A stretch of DNA of 64,000 bases from positions 62,001-126,000 of the forward strand of contig NZ_JBHJMR010000004.1 of NCBI RefSeq assembly GCF_042310355.1, written 5' to 3'. This document shows positions 8,319 to 18,717 of this stretch, piece by piece. The DNA is from Wenzhouxiangella sp042310355. Its GTDB lineage: Bacteria; Pseudomonadota; Gammaproteobacteria; Xanthomonadales; Wenzhouxiangellaceae. Numbering within the stretch: the stretch's first letter is position 1; every line of letters starts with the position of its first letter. The position numbers were made by a program, and so were the translations under genes. The notes beneath the pieces are model-generated. The model saw only the letters and a program-made list of their open reading frames with translations, had not been told where the DNA came from and searched no databases.

Positions 8319-8336
8319 CCATTGTCGGAACAATGG
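8319..8336. promoter_or_regulatory. Perfect 7-4-7 palindrome upstream of PRC-barrel gene
   Basis: CCATTGT-CGGA-ACAATGG lies 89-106 bp upstream of the PRC-barrel start and 81 bp after the antiporter stop. It is a sequence different from the TGTTCG motif. No U-tract follows on either strand. Confidence 0.4.
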
Positions 8337-8347
8337 ATACTTCAGTC

Positions 8348-8363
8348 TGTTCGCTGCGACACC
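8348..8363. promoter_or_regulatory. Candidate Crp/Fnr-type dyad, site 3 (half-site)
   Basis: TGTTCG-CTGC-GACACC: a perfect left half and a poor right half, about 120 bp upstream of the PRC-barrel start. Confidence 0.3.
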
Positions 8364-8416
8364 CTTGTCTTGAAAGAGTCGACCTGCACGTTGCCTGCAA
8401 CCAGGAGGGGCAATCG

Positions 8417-9709
8417 CTAACGCCGGGTATCCCGCGAACGCCAGAAACGCGCAATGGCTGGCTTGACGGTAACTCCGTGGACCAATATGGACAGAGCAAC
8501 CGTCACCAGGGTCAGATGCAGCAGCTCCAGCGCCAGTTCTTCAGGTAACCCGTGCTGAATGGCGTACATCAAGTAATACACAGAGCCGATACCACGTACA
8601 CCAAACCAGCCCGCAAGGTTGCGCACGCTCATGGATGTCTTGCTGCCCAATAAACCCAGGTGGACGCTCACTGGACGAGCAATGAAGAAAAGGAAAGCTG
8701 CGAAACCGACAGCTCGAAGGCTCCAGGAGTCCCAGAAAAGCGATCCGCCAATCAGCAGAACAAGCACGATTTCCGACAGCCGCTCGAGGTGTTCGTTGAA
8801 CTCGAGCGAACTCTCACTTACGTGTACCTGGCTATTTTCCGGGGGCTGCTTTCTTGTTTCATGATTCTGGAGTAGCAGTGATTCGTTCTCGCGAAGGGCC
8901 AGTCTCACTTCGGTGTGACGCAAGGCAACCGCTGCACTGAATACGCCTAGGAAGCCCCAGGCTTCCACCAACAGACAGAGACCGTAGACCAGAGCAATCA
9001 GCCCCAGGCCAAGAAAACTTTCCAGAAAGGCGCTGCTCACGAACATCGTTCGCAACCGATACACGAGCAGGCCGATAGCCGCGCCGGCCAGGATCCCGAT
9101 TCCTACACCGGCACCGCTGGCCCAGAGAATGTCCATGACGATCCATCTTCCACCCGCCTCCCCCAGGTCATGCAGCCCCAGCAAACCCAGCCCGAGCATG
9201 ACAAAGGGAAACGCGCTACCGTCATTGATCCCTGCCTCGCAGGTCAATGCAAAACGAAGACGATCGGGGTCATCCGCATGGCGGACCTGGACTTCGGTTG
9301 CCAGCACCGGATCCGTCGGCGCAACTACGGCTCCGAGGAGCACAGCGGCCCCAAGCGGCAATCCAAGCCAATAGTGCCCAAACAGCGTCACCAGGCCAAC
9401 CGTGATGGCCATCGACACAACGGCCAGTTGCAAGGGGCTGCGCCAACGCCTGTAGACGATCGGCACCGGCATTTTCACACCGGCGCAGTACAGAGAGACG
9501 AGCACCGCCAACTCGGTCAGCAACTCAAGGAGCGCAGATTCCTTCAGCGGGTTGAAGTGAAAAAGCCCCAGGCCCATGGGACCGACAAGGGAACCCACGA
9601 TGAGGTAAATAATGGCCGAGGTTATTGGCACGGCCTTGATATAGGAAAACGTAAAGCCGACCACCAACAGGAGCAGGCCAATCAGCATGAACCAGGTTGC
9701 GGTTGTCAT
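8417..9709 (-). CDS. CPA1-type Na+/H+ antiporter (NhaP-like)
   Basis: A 430-residue inner-membrane antiporter with about 12 hydrophobic segments. The signature motifs of cation:proton antiporters are present: GAVVAPTDPVLA in the fifth transmembrane region and CEAGINDGSAFPFV containing the Asn-Asp pair that binds the exchanged ion. A short cytoplasmic insert (ETRKQPPENSQVH) splits the last helices. AGAGG lies 10 nt before the ATG. It would expel Na+ or K+ in exchange for protons for pH and salt homeostasis. A 16-bp dyad lies 71-86 bp upstream at 9780-9795. Confidence 0.88.
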   Translation of the reverse strand: MTTATWFMLIGLLLLVVGFTFSYIKAVPITSAIIYLIVGSLVGPMGLGLFHFNPLKESALLELLTELAVLVSLYCAGVKMPVPIVYRRWRSPLQLAVVSMAITVGLVTLFGHYWLGLPLGAAVLLGAVVAPTDPVLATEVQVRHADDPDRLRFALTCEAGINDGSAFPFVMLGLGLLGLHDLGEAGGRWIVMDILWASGAGVGIGILAGAAIGLLVYRLRTMFVSSAFLESFLGLGLIALVYGLCLLVEAWGFLGVFSAAVALRHTEVRLALRENESLLLQNHETRKQPPENSQVHVSESSLEFNEHLERLSEIVLVLLIGGSLFWDSWSLRAVGFAAFLFFIARPVSVHLGLLGSKTSMSVRNLAGWFGVRGIGSVYYLMYAIQHGLPEELALELLHLTLVTVALSILVHGVTVKPAIARFWRSRDTRR

Positions 9710-9779
9710 TGACTATGGAACCTCTGAACAACTCTTTGCGGACCGCACGAAGAAACCCCATGACCAACCTTGCCAGGTC

Positions 9780-9795
9780 TGTACGACAACGAACG
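9780..9795. promoter_or_regulatory. Candidate Crp/Fnr-type dyad, site 4
   Basis: TGTACG-ACAA-CGAACG, one mismatch per half from TGTTCG-N4-CGAACA, 71-86 bp upstream of the antiporter start. Confidence 0.45.
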
Positions 9796-10124
9796 CCACG
9801 TTCTTCGTTTGCCATCCGGTGCGCCAGCGTAAAGAGTACAGGCAACAACCCGCTTGCTCTTGAAGCCGTGCGCTCAGCTCGAGCGCCACAACAGGACAGC
9901 AGACATATTCAGCCAATTCAGGAGTTTTCTCAAGTTGCAAATGCCTAAGGACTGGTGGTATCGGCCCTGGGCATTACCTTCCTGGCCGCTTGTTCCGCGG
10001 CGCCTCTATCAATGAAGCGCCGTTCTTTTGCTTCGCTCGCAGTGCGCGGGTTCCGACACTGCAATCCCGAGGCCGCCCGACAGACTCCCACGGGACGCAG
10101 CGCAGGCCGACTGCAAACTTCCAC

Positions 10125-10140
10125 TGTTCCCTAGCGCACC
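10125..10140. promoter_or_regulatory. Candidate Crp/Fnr-type dyad, site 5
   Basis: TGTTCC-CTAG-CGCACC, 72-87 bp upstream of the membrane-protein start at 10212. It shares the TAGCGCAC core with sites 7 and, less exactly, 8. Confidence 0.45.
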
Positions 10141-10211
10141 GACCCGGGACACCCCCAAGATGCAGAATTGACGCCATGAGCACAGTGACGTCGACTTCAA
10201 GGACATCAGGA

Positions 10212-10607
10212 ATGAAGGACCCTCTCCTTTTCAGCCTGGCGCTGATTCTGCTGCTGGCTTCGCCCGCGCTGGGATTGCTCGCGGCAGCTGTCGCGACCTG
10301 GCAGGCGCAGCTGGCCGGCTCGGTCCTGTACATGCCGCTGGGACTGGTACTGGTTCTTGCGCTGATCGCAGTCATACAAAGTCACAAGCCACTGGATGTT
10401 CTGCTGTTTGGCTCGCTGGTACTCGGGACGATCGGCTGGTTTATTGCCGATGCGCACCAGCAAGCTCACATCAGTGGCATCGTCCTGGATCTCTCGACCC
10501 GAGTGAATTTCATGCCTGGCTTGATAGTGGCTTCGCTCCTGACCGCTGCCTTGCTATTCACGACGCTCCGGATCCGAAAGGTGAAGACACCGCCCCACCG
10601 GGACTAG
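10212..10607 (+). CDS. Four-helix inner-membrane protein, unknown function
   Basis: A 131-residue protein starting MKDPLLFSLALILLLASP. It has four hydrophobic helices and a basic C-terminus (RIRKVKTPPHRD). The ATG at 10212 has AAGGA 8 nt upstream; an in-frame ATG at 10176 would add 12 polar residues. I do not recognise the family. It stands alone, is convergent with the desaturase gene, and has a dyad at the usual 70-90 bp distance, which links it to the membrane-adaptation genes around it. Confidence 0.72.
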   Translation: MKDPLLFSLALILLLASPALGLLAAAVATWQAQLAGSVLYMPLGLVLVLALIAVIQSHKPLDVLLFGSLVLGTIGWFIADAHQQAHISGIVLDLSTRVNFMPGLIVASLLTAALLFTTLRIRKVKTPPHRD

Positions 10608-10680
10608 CGGACAAGACTGCAGACCGTGGTGGCGTTGTGAGATAGAAAGTCAAGCGATTCAATCCGCCGCCTTTGGCTCC

Positions 10681-11823
10681 TCAGGCGGGCCCCGGGTGCG
10701 TGGCATGCCACTGCTTCTGCAGGTCAGCGAGGCGACGGGCCTGGGCCTTGAGACGTTCGTCAAGTTCCCGGAAGCGGGTACTGAAGGCACGCTTCTGCCA
10801 GCGATCACCCAAGGCGGCAGCACCGGCCTTGACACGCTCTGCCTGGACGCCCCGCCACTGGGCGATGGTGTCCCTGAACTGTTGGTACTCGCGCTCAATG
10901 ACCTGGGCCCAGGTCTCAGCCGCGTCCGCCGAGGCCAGCTCTTTCTCCAGCTCTCGAAACTGCATTCGTATGCGTGCTCGCTGCACCTTGAAATCCGGCG
11001 TACGGTTGAGCCGCCCGGCCAGTCCCAACCCGGAGCAGCTAGCGATCAGCCACTTGCCTGGATCGAAGTGCCACCAGCGCTGGCCATTTCGATAATCCGC
11101 CTGAAAGGCATGATGAAAGTTGTGATAGCCCTCGCCCCATGTCAGCAGCGCAAGCCAGCCGTTGTCGCGCGAGGTGTTGTCATTGCTGTAGTCGCGCCTG
11201 CCCCAGGCATGCGCAAGCGAGTTGATGAAGAAGGTGCAATGCTGGCTGAAGACCAGTCTGACGGCCCCGGCAAGCAGGACCATCCCGATGATGTCACCTA
11301 CCAACAAGCCCAGGGCACAGGGAACCCCCAGGTTGAGTGCCCAGGTCAACGGCCAGTAATACTTGTGTTGCCACTTCAACAGCGGATCACGCTCGAGATC
11401 CCAGACCTGTTCGAAGTCGACCTCACTGGAACGCCAGTGACGCAACATCCAACCGATGTGAGCATGCCAGAAGCTCTTGCGGATCGAGTGCGGATCACGC
11501 TCTACGTCATCAACAAAGCGATGATGCACTCTGTGTCGCGCGCACCACACCAGGACCGAATTCTGCAAGGAGAATGTACCGAAGATAACGAAGAAAAGCT
11601 TGAGGGGCCATGCAGCCTGGTAGCTTCGGTGTGACCACAACCGATGGTAGCCAGCGGTAATCGAAAGCCCACTGAACAGCCAGATCAGGCCGGCTGTCAA
11701 CCATGCCCAGCCACTGAAACCCACGAAAAGTCCCCACAGGGGCGCTGCCACCAGCGCCAGCAGGTGAACGGTGAAAAAATAGATCAAATTGGCTGTGGCC
11801 TGCGGCGGCTTTTGGATATTCAT
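10681..11823 (-). CDS. Acyl-CoA/acyl-lipid delta-9-type fatty acid desaturase
   Basis: A 380-residue membrane di-iron desaturase. The three histidine boxes are present in order: HRLWSH near residue 61, HRVHH near 98 and HNFHH near 237, with paired transmembrane helices between boxes one and three. Family members introduce a cis double bond into saturated acyl chains using O2 and an electron donor. The C-terminal 90 residues form a charged helix (around ELEKELASADAAETWAQVIE) beyond the catalytic core. A dyad lies 67-82 bp upstream (11890-11905), consistent with regulated adjustment of membrane fluidity. Confidence 0.92.
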   Translation of the reverse strand: MNIQKPPQATANLIYFFTVHLLALVAAPLWGLFVGFSGWAWLTAGLIWLFSGLSITAGYHRLWSHRSYQAAWPLKLFFVIFGTFSLQNSVLVWCARHRVHHRFVDDVERDPHSIRKSFWHAHIGWMLRHWRSSEVDFEQVWDLERDPLLKWQHKYYWPLTWALNLGVPCALGLLVGDIIGMVLLAGAVRLVFSQHCTFFINSLAHAWGRRDYSNDNTSRDNGWLALLTWGEGYHNFHHAFQADYRNGQRWWHFDPGKWLIASCSGLGLAGRLNRTPDFKVQRARIRMQFRELEKELASADAAETWAQVIEREYQQFRDTIAQWRGVQAERVKAGAAALGDRWQKRAFSTRFRELDERLKAQARRLADLQKQWHATHPGPA

Positions 11824-11889
11824 GACTTCGGCCTCCTCAGCACGTTATCGCTGTAGTGGCCATTACATCACGGCATGGGGCAGCTACTC

Positions 11890-11905
11890 TGTTCGGTAGG
11901 AAACA
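11890..11905. promoter_or_regulatory. Candidate Crp/Fnr-type dyad, site 6
   Basis: TGTTCG-GTAG-GAAACA, one mismatch in the right half, 67-82 bp upstream of the desaturase start. Confidence 0.48.
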
Positions 11906-11975
11906 TAAACCAGGAACCCCCTGGCGGGGCTTCAACCCAGTCTTTAGCTTTCGAGACGGGTTCGGTAGCTGAACG

Positions 11976-13457
11976 CTAACCCTTGCTGGAGGCCTTTCTG
12001 AAGGGCGCCCCAGCAGCCGGTCGCTCCATGCCAAGCCGATAGAAGCAATACTGCTGGCCAGCATCGAGCTTGGCCTGATACATCGCGGAATCGGCCCGGT
12101 GGATCAGCTCTTCCAGGTCGGAGCCGTCTTCGGGATAGACGCTGATCCCGATACTCAATTTGAGATCGAAAGCCTGCCCCTCGCTATGGCGGAGCCTCGC
12201 CACTGCATGCTGCATCTTGACTGCAATCTTGCCGGCGTCCTCGACCTGCCCGATCTCACCCAGCAGGACGACAAATTCGTCTCCACCATGCCGGCACACC
12301 AGATCGGTGCTTCTAACGCAAGCCACCAGCTTGCTCGAGAGATCCCTCAATAGACGGTCACCTACTTCATGCCCGAGGCTATCGTTGATCTGCTTGAAAT
12401 GGTCGACATCGATGAACAGCAGCCCGACCCGCTTCCCATGGCGCTTGGCAAGCGTAGTGGCCTGCGTAAAGTGTTCAGAGAATGCGACTCGGTTGGGCAG
12501 GCCGGTCAGCGCATCATGGCGCGCCAGGTAAGCCATTCTTGTCGTATTCTCCCGAGAAAGCATGCGGTCCCGAAAAACAAGGACCGCACCGGTCAGCCGC
12601 CCCGATTCGTCGAGGATCGGAGCAGCGGAGTCCTCGATAGCCAGTTCGCTTCCATCCGGACGCAACAGCAGGCTGTTTGCCGGCATCTGTACGATCTCGA
12701 GGCTTTCCATTGCCCGCTCGGCCAGGTTACTGATGGGGCTGCGGCTGTCGGAGTCGATCACACTGAAGACTCGGCTAAGGGGTTGGCCTGCGGCGACATC
12801 CCGAGACCAACCGGTAAGATGCTCCGCAACGGTGTTCAGATAGGTTACCCGGCCGCAAGAATCCGTACTGATGACTGCATCACCAATGCACTCCAGAGTC
12901 ACGCGAGCTCGCTCCCGCTCTCTGTACAGGATTTCCAGGGCATTCTGCCCGGCCTTCTCGGCTGCCTTGGCTCCACTGATATCTTCAACGGTATGGATAT
13001 GATCACCGTAAGTCTTGCAGGAACGAAGGCGGGCGATACTGTGTCGCGTCCAAACAGGCCGCCCGGAACTGGTGGTCAAACGAACTTCAAACGTCGGAGA
13101 TCGACCGTCGGCAACGCCTTTCTGCCACCGCGCCGAGGCGGCTGGTCGGTCGAGCGGATCGATCGCCAGCCACCAGGCGGTGCCGAGCAGCTCGGATGCT
13201 GAAGCGCCGAACAGCTTCTGCGCAGCTGGATTGCTATAGGTGATCTCACCCATGCGATTGGTGATCAGAATGCCTAGCGGCAGCGCTTCGAGCAAAGCAA
13301 TCCCGGAGTCGGCATACAACGCGCTCGAGCCCACAACCTCTCGATTCTCGACAGATGGCCAACACAGGCTTCCGCCTTCGCTTTCCCACTCTCCCAGCGC
13401 TTCAGAGCCCAACGTTGAAGGCTGATGCTCATGGCGGCCAGGCTTGTAGTCAAGCAT
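11976..13457 (-). CDS. PAS-PAS-GGDEF diguanylate cyclase
   Basis: A 493-residue cytoplasmic signalling protein. Two PAS domains (about 50-160 and 175-300; ITYSNPAAQKLFGASA and VTYLNTVAEHLTGW) precede a GGDEF domain (about 320-480). The active site CRHGGDEF lies near residue 390, and an RSTD inhibitory I-site is five residues before GGDEF, so c-di-GMP synthesis with product inhibition is expected. No EAL domain follows. No transmembrane segment is seen, so the PAS domains probably sense a cytoplasmic ligand or redox state. A dyad lies 55-70 bp upstream (13512-13527). Confidence 0.92.
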   Translation of the reverse strand: MLDYKPGRHEHQPSTLGSEALGEWESEGGSLCWPSVENREVVGSSALYADSGIALLEALPLGILITNRMGEITYSNPAAQKLFGASASELLGTAWWLAIDPLDRPAASARWQKGVADGRSPTFEVRLTTSSGRPVWTRHSIARLRSCKTYGDHIHTVEDISGAKAAEKAGQNALEILYRERERARVTLECIGDAVISTDSCGRVTYLNTVAEHLTGWSRDVAAGQPLSRVFSVIDSDSRSPISNLAERAMESLEIVQMPANSLLLRPDGSELAIEDSAAPILDESGRLTGAVLVFRDRMLSRENTTRMAYLARHDALTGLPNRVAFSEHFTQATTLAKRHGKRVGLLFIDVDHFKQINDSLGHEVGDRLLRDLSSKLVACVRSTDLVCRHGGDEFVVLLGEIGQVEDAGKIAVKMQHAVARLRHSEGQAFDLKLSIGISVYPEDGSDLEELIHRADSAMYQAKLDAGQQYCFYRLGMERPAAGAPFRKASSKG

Positions 13458-13511
13458 GCAGTCTCTCCAGCAGCATCGAATGGAGCCTAGCGCCTGATGT
13501 TGCAGTCATTC

Positions 13512-13527
13512 AGTTCGGTAGCGCACA
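13512..13527. promoter_or_regulatory. Candidate Crp/Fnr-type dyad, site 7
   Basis: AGTTCG-GTAG-CGCACA, 55-70 bp upstream of the PAS-GGDEF start. Confidence 0.45.
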
Positions 13528-13686
13528 TAAGGACATCTAACGTGACAGAGCAGGCGCCGTCAGGGATGGACTCCAGGACTGTCGCTGGAGTGATTCTGGT
13601 TTTTCTCTGGTTCAGATATTCGCAGAGAGGCCCGGCTCACTCCAAGGATGAGCGGCCTCGATGGGGTAGACGCGAGCATGCGCCCA

Positions 13687-13887
13687 CTAATCGATCACAA
13701 AACTGACGCGCATGATGACCCGGTAACTTGTGATCTTGCCGCCGTCTATACTCAGCTTCTGCTCGGCGATCCAGGCGCCTCTCACGTTCTTGACGGTTCG
13801 TTCTGCGCGCTTTATACCGGTCTCGATGGCGTCCTGGAAGCTGGTGGTGGAATCACTTGAAATCTCGATGATCTTGGCAACTGTCAT
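13687..13887 (-). CDS. Dodecin
   Basis: A 66-residue protein with the dodecin pattern: KIIEISSDSTTSFQDAIE, then TVKNVRGAWIAEQK containing the flavin-stacking Trp, then the ITSYRVIMRVSFVID strand. Dodecins form hollow dodecamers that store riboflavin or FMN. AGGAG lies about 6 nt before the ATG. It is 75 bp after the LPxTG-like protein gene on the same strand and may be transcribed with it. Confidence 0.9.
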   Translation of the reverse strand: MTVAKIIEISSDSTTSFQDAIETGIKRAERTVKNVRGAWIAEQKLSIDGGKITSYRVIMRVSFVID

Positions 13888-13962
13888 GGGGTGCTCCTGT
13901 CATACAAAAAGACCGGACGATCGGCTTGCAACCGCCCGGCGAGTTAATTCCGTGCCCGGGAT

Positions 13963-14628
13963 TCAGGCATTCGACTTCTTGAGGCGGCGACGCGTGGTCA
14001 GCCCAATGCCGCCCAGCAGCGAGAACATTCCGCCCAGGGCGATAATCGGCAACGGACCAGCGGTTGCCGGCAGTGTTTCCGGCCGATTTCTGTTGTTGTC
14101 GGTCCGCGCTTCGGCCATGCGAGTAGGCTGGCGTTCCTCCACGGGCTCGATGATTCGAACCTGTTCGGTGTCGGGCGCGCCCGGCTCCATGGTGAAGGCG
14201 TACAGATCATCCGGAACGTAGAAGTTCAGGGTCTGTCCAGTCTTCAGTTGGGAGAACCGGTAGGGACGACCATCGAGCATCACACGCTGATCCTTGCCCG
14301 GCATCAGACGAACATTGCCGAGTGATCGGCCGCGGTCATTCGTGAAATTCGAGGTGATCGCCCCATCACGATGAAGCTCCTGGAACTCGGCTTCGAACCG
14401 GGCCCATTTCTGCCCGTCGACGATGATTGCTTCCTGACAAGCGTCGACGACCCAAGGGTAGTCACGCAGCAGGTTGCTGTGCCACTCCACCTCGTCGCAG
14501 CTTGCGCGATCGACGTCGGGCCCCGGCATATTGGGTGAGAGTTCCTGGGCCTGGGTGTTGCCAGACCATGCCAGACCCAGCAGCAGGGCTGCCGACGTCA
14601 TGGCGAGTACGTTCAAGTGGGTGCTCAT
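13963..14628 (-). CDS. Exported sortase substrate with LPxTG-like anchor
   Basis: A 221-residue protein. A signal peptide ending GNTQAQE is followed by a polar body with an SH3-like stretch (LMPGKDQRVMLDGRPYRFSQ). The C-terminus is a cell-wall-sorting-like signal: LPATAG at about 185-190, a hydrophobic helix and the positive tail RRRLKK. The sortase gene ends inside its start codon region (4-bp ATGA overlap), so enzyme and substrate are translationally coupled. The body has no recognised family. In Gram-negatives with class D/GN-type sortases such dedicated single substrates are known, but their anchoring point is not settled. Confidence 0.82.
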   Translation of the reverse strand: MSTHLNVLAMTSAALLLGLAWSGNTQAQELSPNMPGPDVDRASCDEVEWHSNLLRDYPWVVDACQEAIIVDGQKWARFEAEFQELHRDGAITSNFTNDRGRSLGNVRLMPGKDQRVMLDGRPYRFSQLKTGQTLNFYVPDDLYAFTMEPGAPDTEQVRIIEPVEERQPTRMAEARTDNNRNRPETLPATAGPLPIIALGGMFSLLGGIGLTTRRRLKKSNA

Positions 14629-15398
14629 GGTGTTTCTCCTGATTGTCGTGCGGTGGGAACGGCATCCTCGATGGATGACTTCCCGGATGGTTCAACGGCT
14701 GTCGCCTGCACGATGTAGCGTTGCGGGGCGTTTCCGATGAAATAGAAGGGGTAGCAGGTGACCAGGGTGATCGTGGACACAGCAGTGTCGTCGAGAACGG
14801 AGACATCCTCCGGGTCGACGATGGCAATCCTGGACACGCGAAACTCGCCACGGCCGGAGAGGCTTTCCAGCTCCATGCTGTCGCCGACCTGGATATCCTT
14901 GAGCGGCCGAAAATACTGGTCGCGATGGGCGGCAATCGCCATATTGCCGCCGGTGTTGGGCGCGGCCGTACCGCCGACCCAGCCGGCGCCGCGACTCAGA
15001 TTGAGCTCGGTAAGGTCGGGATAGACGGGCACTTCGATGCCCAGCTTGGCAATGCGCAGCACGGCAACGGGCAGGGAGTCGCCCTCGGAGTCGCTTTCGG
15101 GAAGGGTTGTGCGCCCGGTTTCGTGATTCGTGGGGGACGCTGGGCTCTGACCGGGCAGCGGGAGATCTTCCAGCGCATGACTGCCCGTTGCCGCGGCGCG
15201 CGCCTGGGTAAACATCTCGATGCCCTGCTTGCGCTCGCTCTCGAGTCCGGCGGTCGCCAAAAAATAGGTCGTAAGCAGCGCGATACCCAGGATCCACAAT
15301 CCCAGCTCCACCATCATGCGTCCAGCGCCCCGGCTCATGGTCGTGCGGCCGTACGGGAGTCTTGATGGACGGGAGATGGTCGGGGCGGAACACTTCAT
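14625..15398 (-). CDS. Class D / GN-type sortase
   Basis: A 257-residue membrane-anchored transpeptidase. One N-terminal transmembrane helix (LGLWILGIALLTTYFLAT, about 31-48) is followed by the sortase barrel. The catalytic triad is visible: His in AIAAHRDQYF, Cys in TLVTCYPF and Arg in APQRYIVQA. AAGGAAG lies 10 nt before the ATG at 15398. The fold cleaves LPxTG-like signals between Thr and Gly. The only apparent substrate is the adjacent gene. A dyad lies 64-79 bp upstream. Sortase in a Gram-negative is uncommon but established. Confidence 0.9.
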   Translation of the reverse strand: MKCSAPTISRPSRLPYGRTTMSRGAGRMMVELGLWILGIALLTTYFLATAGLESERKQGIEMFTQARAAATGSHALEDLPLPGQSPASPTNHETGRTTLPESDSEGDSLPVAVLRIAKLGIEVPVYPDLTELNLSRGAGWVGGTAAPNTGGNMAIAAHRDQYFRPLKDIQVGDSMELESLSGRGEFRVSRIAIVDPEDVSVLDDTAVSTITLVTCYPFYFIGNAPQRYIVQATAVEPSGKSSIEDAVPTARQSGETP

Positions 15399-15461
15399 CG
15401 CGGGGCGCTTCCTTGCTATTCGCTACAGACGCCCATCCTGGTGCCGCAACCAGCGACTGTC

Positions 15462-15477
15462 TGTTCGGCAGCGCACC
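15462..15477. promoter_or_regulatory. Candidate Crp/Fnr-type dyad, site 8
   Basis: TGTTCG-GCAG-CGCACC, 64-79 bp upstream of the sortase start and about 135 bp upstream of the divergent gene at 15612. Confidence 0.45.
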
Positions 15478-15523
15478 CGGGAGCGACTGGACGACCCTTC
15501 AAAGACGCCCCGCCCAAGCCCTC

Positions 15524-15551
15524 TTGACAGAAAATGAAAGGCGTTGATAGC
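15524..15551 (+). promoter_or_regulatory. Possible sigma-70 promoter for the gene at 15612
   Basis: A perfect TTGACA -35 box at 15524-15529, then 16 bp and a weak GATAGC -10 box. The A/T-rich spacer contrasts with the surrounding GC-rich sequence. Confidence 0.4.
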
Positions 15552-15611
15552 TTTTTTGCCGTGGTCTGTGACCGCGTTTGTTGGCGATTGAATCGCAAAA
15601 TGGAGGACGCC

Positions 15612-16025
15612 ATGAAACGTAGAACGACAGTAGTGTCTCTTGGCTGGCTGGTGTCAGCGCTGCTGATCGCCCAACCCGCCTTTGCCGACCGACCGGAAAA
15701 GCCGGAGGACGTCGACAAACTGGCAGTGCAGGAACTGGTTTCCAGCAACGGGGCCGTCACACTCGAGATCATCGGCGCGGATCGCGGCGCGATGTTCCTG
15801 GTCCACCATCGGCCGAGCGGCAAGAACAGCGTGTTCAGCCATAGCGATCTGGGCGAAAACGCGGCCGAGTTCTGGGAGTCCGACGCGAGCACGCTAGACA
15901 ACGACGCCTCGTTGGTCTACATCGGCAGCGACCCTGCCGGCAACGCGTACTACGCCATCATGGTCAACGGTGATCAGGAAGGCGTCTTGGTCGTCAGCCC
16001 CGAAGGCGAGGTGGAAATCCACTGA
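15612..16025 (+). CDS. Secreted hypothetical protein
   Basis: A 137-residue exported protein. The signal peptide MKRRTTVVSLGWLVSALLIA ends near AFADRP. The mature part is acidic, with three short beta-like stretches (TLEIIGADRGAMFLV, ASLVYIGSDPAGNAYYA, EGVLVVSPEGEVEIH). The ATG at 15612 is preceded by TGGAGG at the right spacing; an ATG at 15534 has none and would spoil the signal peptide. I do not recognise the family. It diverges from the sortase gene. Confidence 0.7.
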   Translation: MKRRTTVVSLGWLVSALLIAQPAFADRPEKPEDVDKLAVQELVSSNGAVTLEIIGADRGAMFLVHHRPSGKNSVFSHSDLGENAAEFWESDASTLDNDASLVYIGSDPAGNAYYAIMVNGDQEGVLVVSPEGEVEIH

Positions 16026-16106
16026 CGCCACCGACCGATCGACGACGCTCGGGACCGGCCTGATCGGCCGGCCCCACTTGATCTCACGCGGCCGCCTCCA
16101 CCATTC

Positions 16107-18416
<2,310 letters not shown>

Positions 18417-18482
18417 GGGTGGGGCGTTCGGTTGCGGTTTGCTTTCCCGGGGATACCGGGCCTCGATCTGGCGTCTGAGGTT

Positions 18483-18667
18483 CGGGACTCGGGACTCGGG
18501 ACTCGGGACTCGCTTAAGAGCCGGGACTCGGGGCTCGGGACTCGGGACTCGGAAAATCCCCAGGAGCCCCAACGAAGGGGCAATGCCACACCGATCGAAG
18601 CCAATGCGCTTGGAATCTCAACGGCACTATCAGTAGCGAGTCCCCAGTCCCGAGTCCCGAGTCCCGA
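18483..18667. repeat. Iterated heptamer inverted-repeat element (CGGGACT)
   Basis: Two runs of about four CGGGACT heptamers (18483-18512 and 18522-18552) in direct orientation face one run of about four in the opposite orientation (18636-18667), separated by about 80 bp of ordinary sequence. The whole element could fold into a long hairpin. It lies between the malic enzyme start and the aldolase stop. It is non-coding in context. Confidence 0.75.
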
Positions 18668-18717
18668 TACACCCAAGTGCAGAATCATGCGACGAACTTC
18701 AAGATCCACTGTAGCGA

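Larger units (their letters stand above)
9710..10211. other. 502-bp divergent intergenic region with two dyads
   Basis: No convincing gene is seen between the antiporter and the membrane-protein gene, which diverge from here. It holds dyad sites 4 and 5, one facing each gene. Confidence 0.6.

Noticed and set aside
13497..13706. Small plus-strand gene of about 69 codons
   Set aside because: No ribosome site and no family; it lies over the dyad and the promoter of the PAS-GGDEF gene and ends over the dodecin gene.
13963..15398. Sortase pair as a transfer from Gram-positives
   Set aside because: GC content and codon use match the neighbours, and Gram-negative sortases of this class are established.
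18483..18667. CRISPR array
   Set aside because: The unit is a 7-mer without spacers and the arms are inverted.
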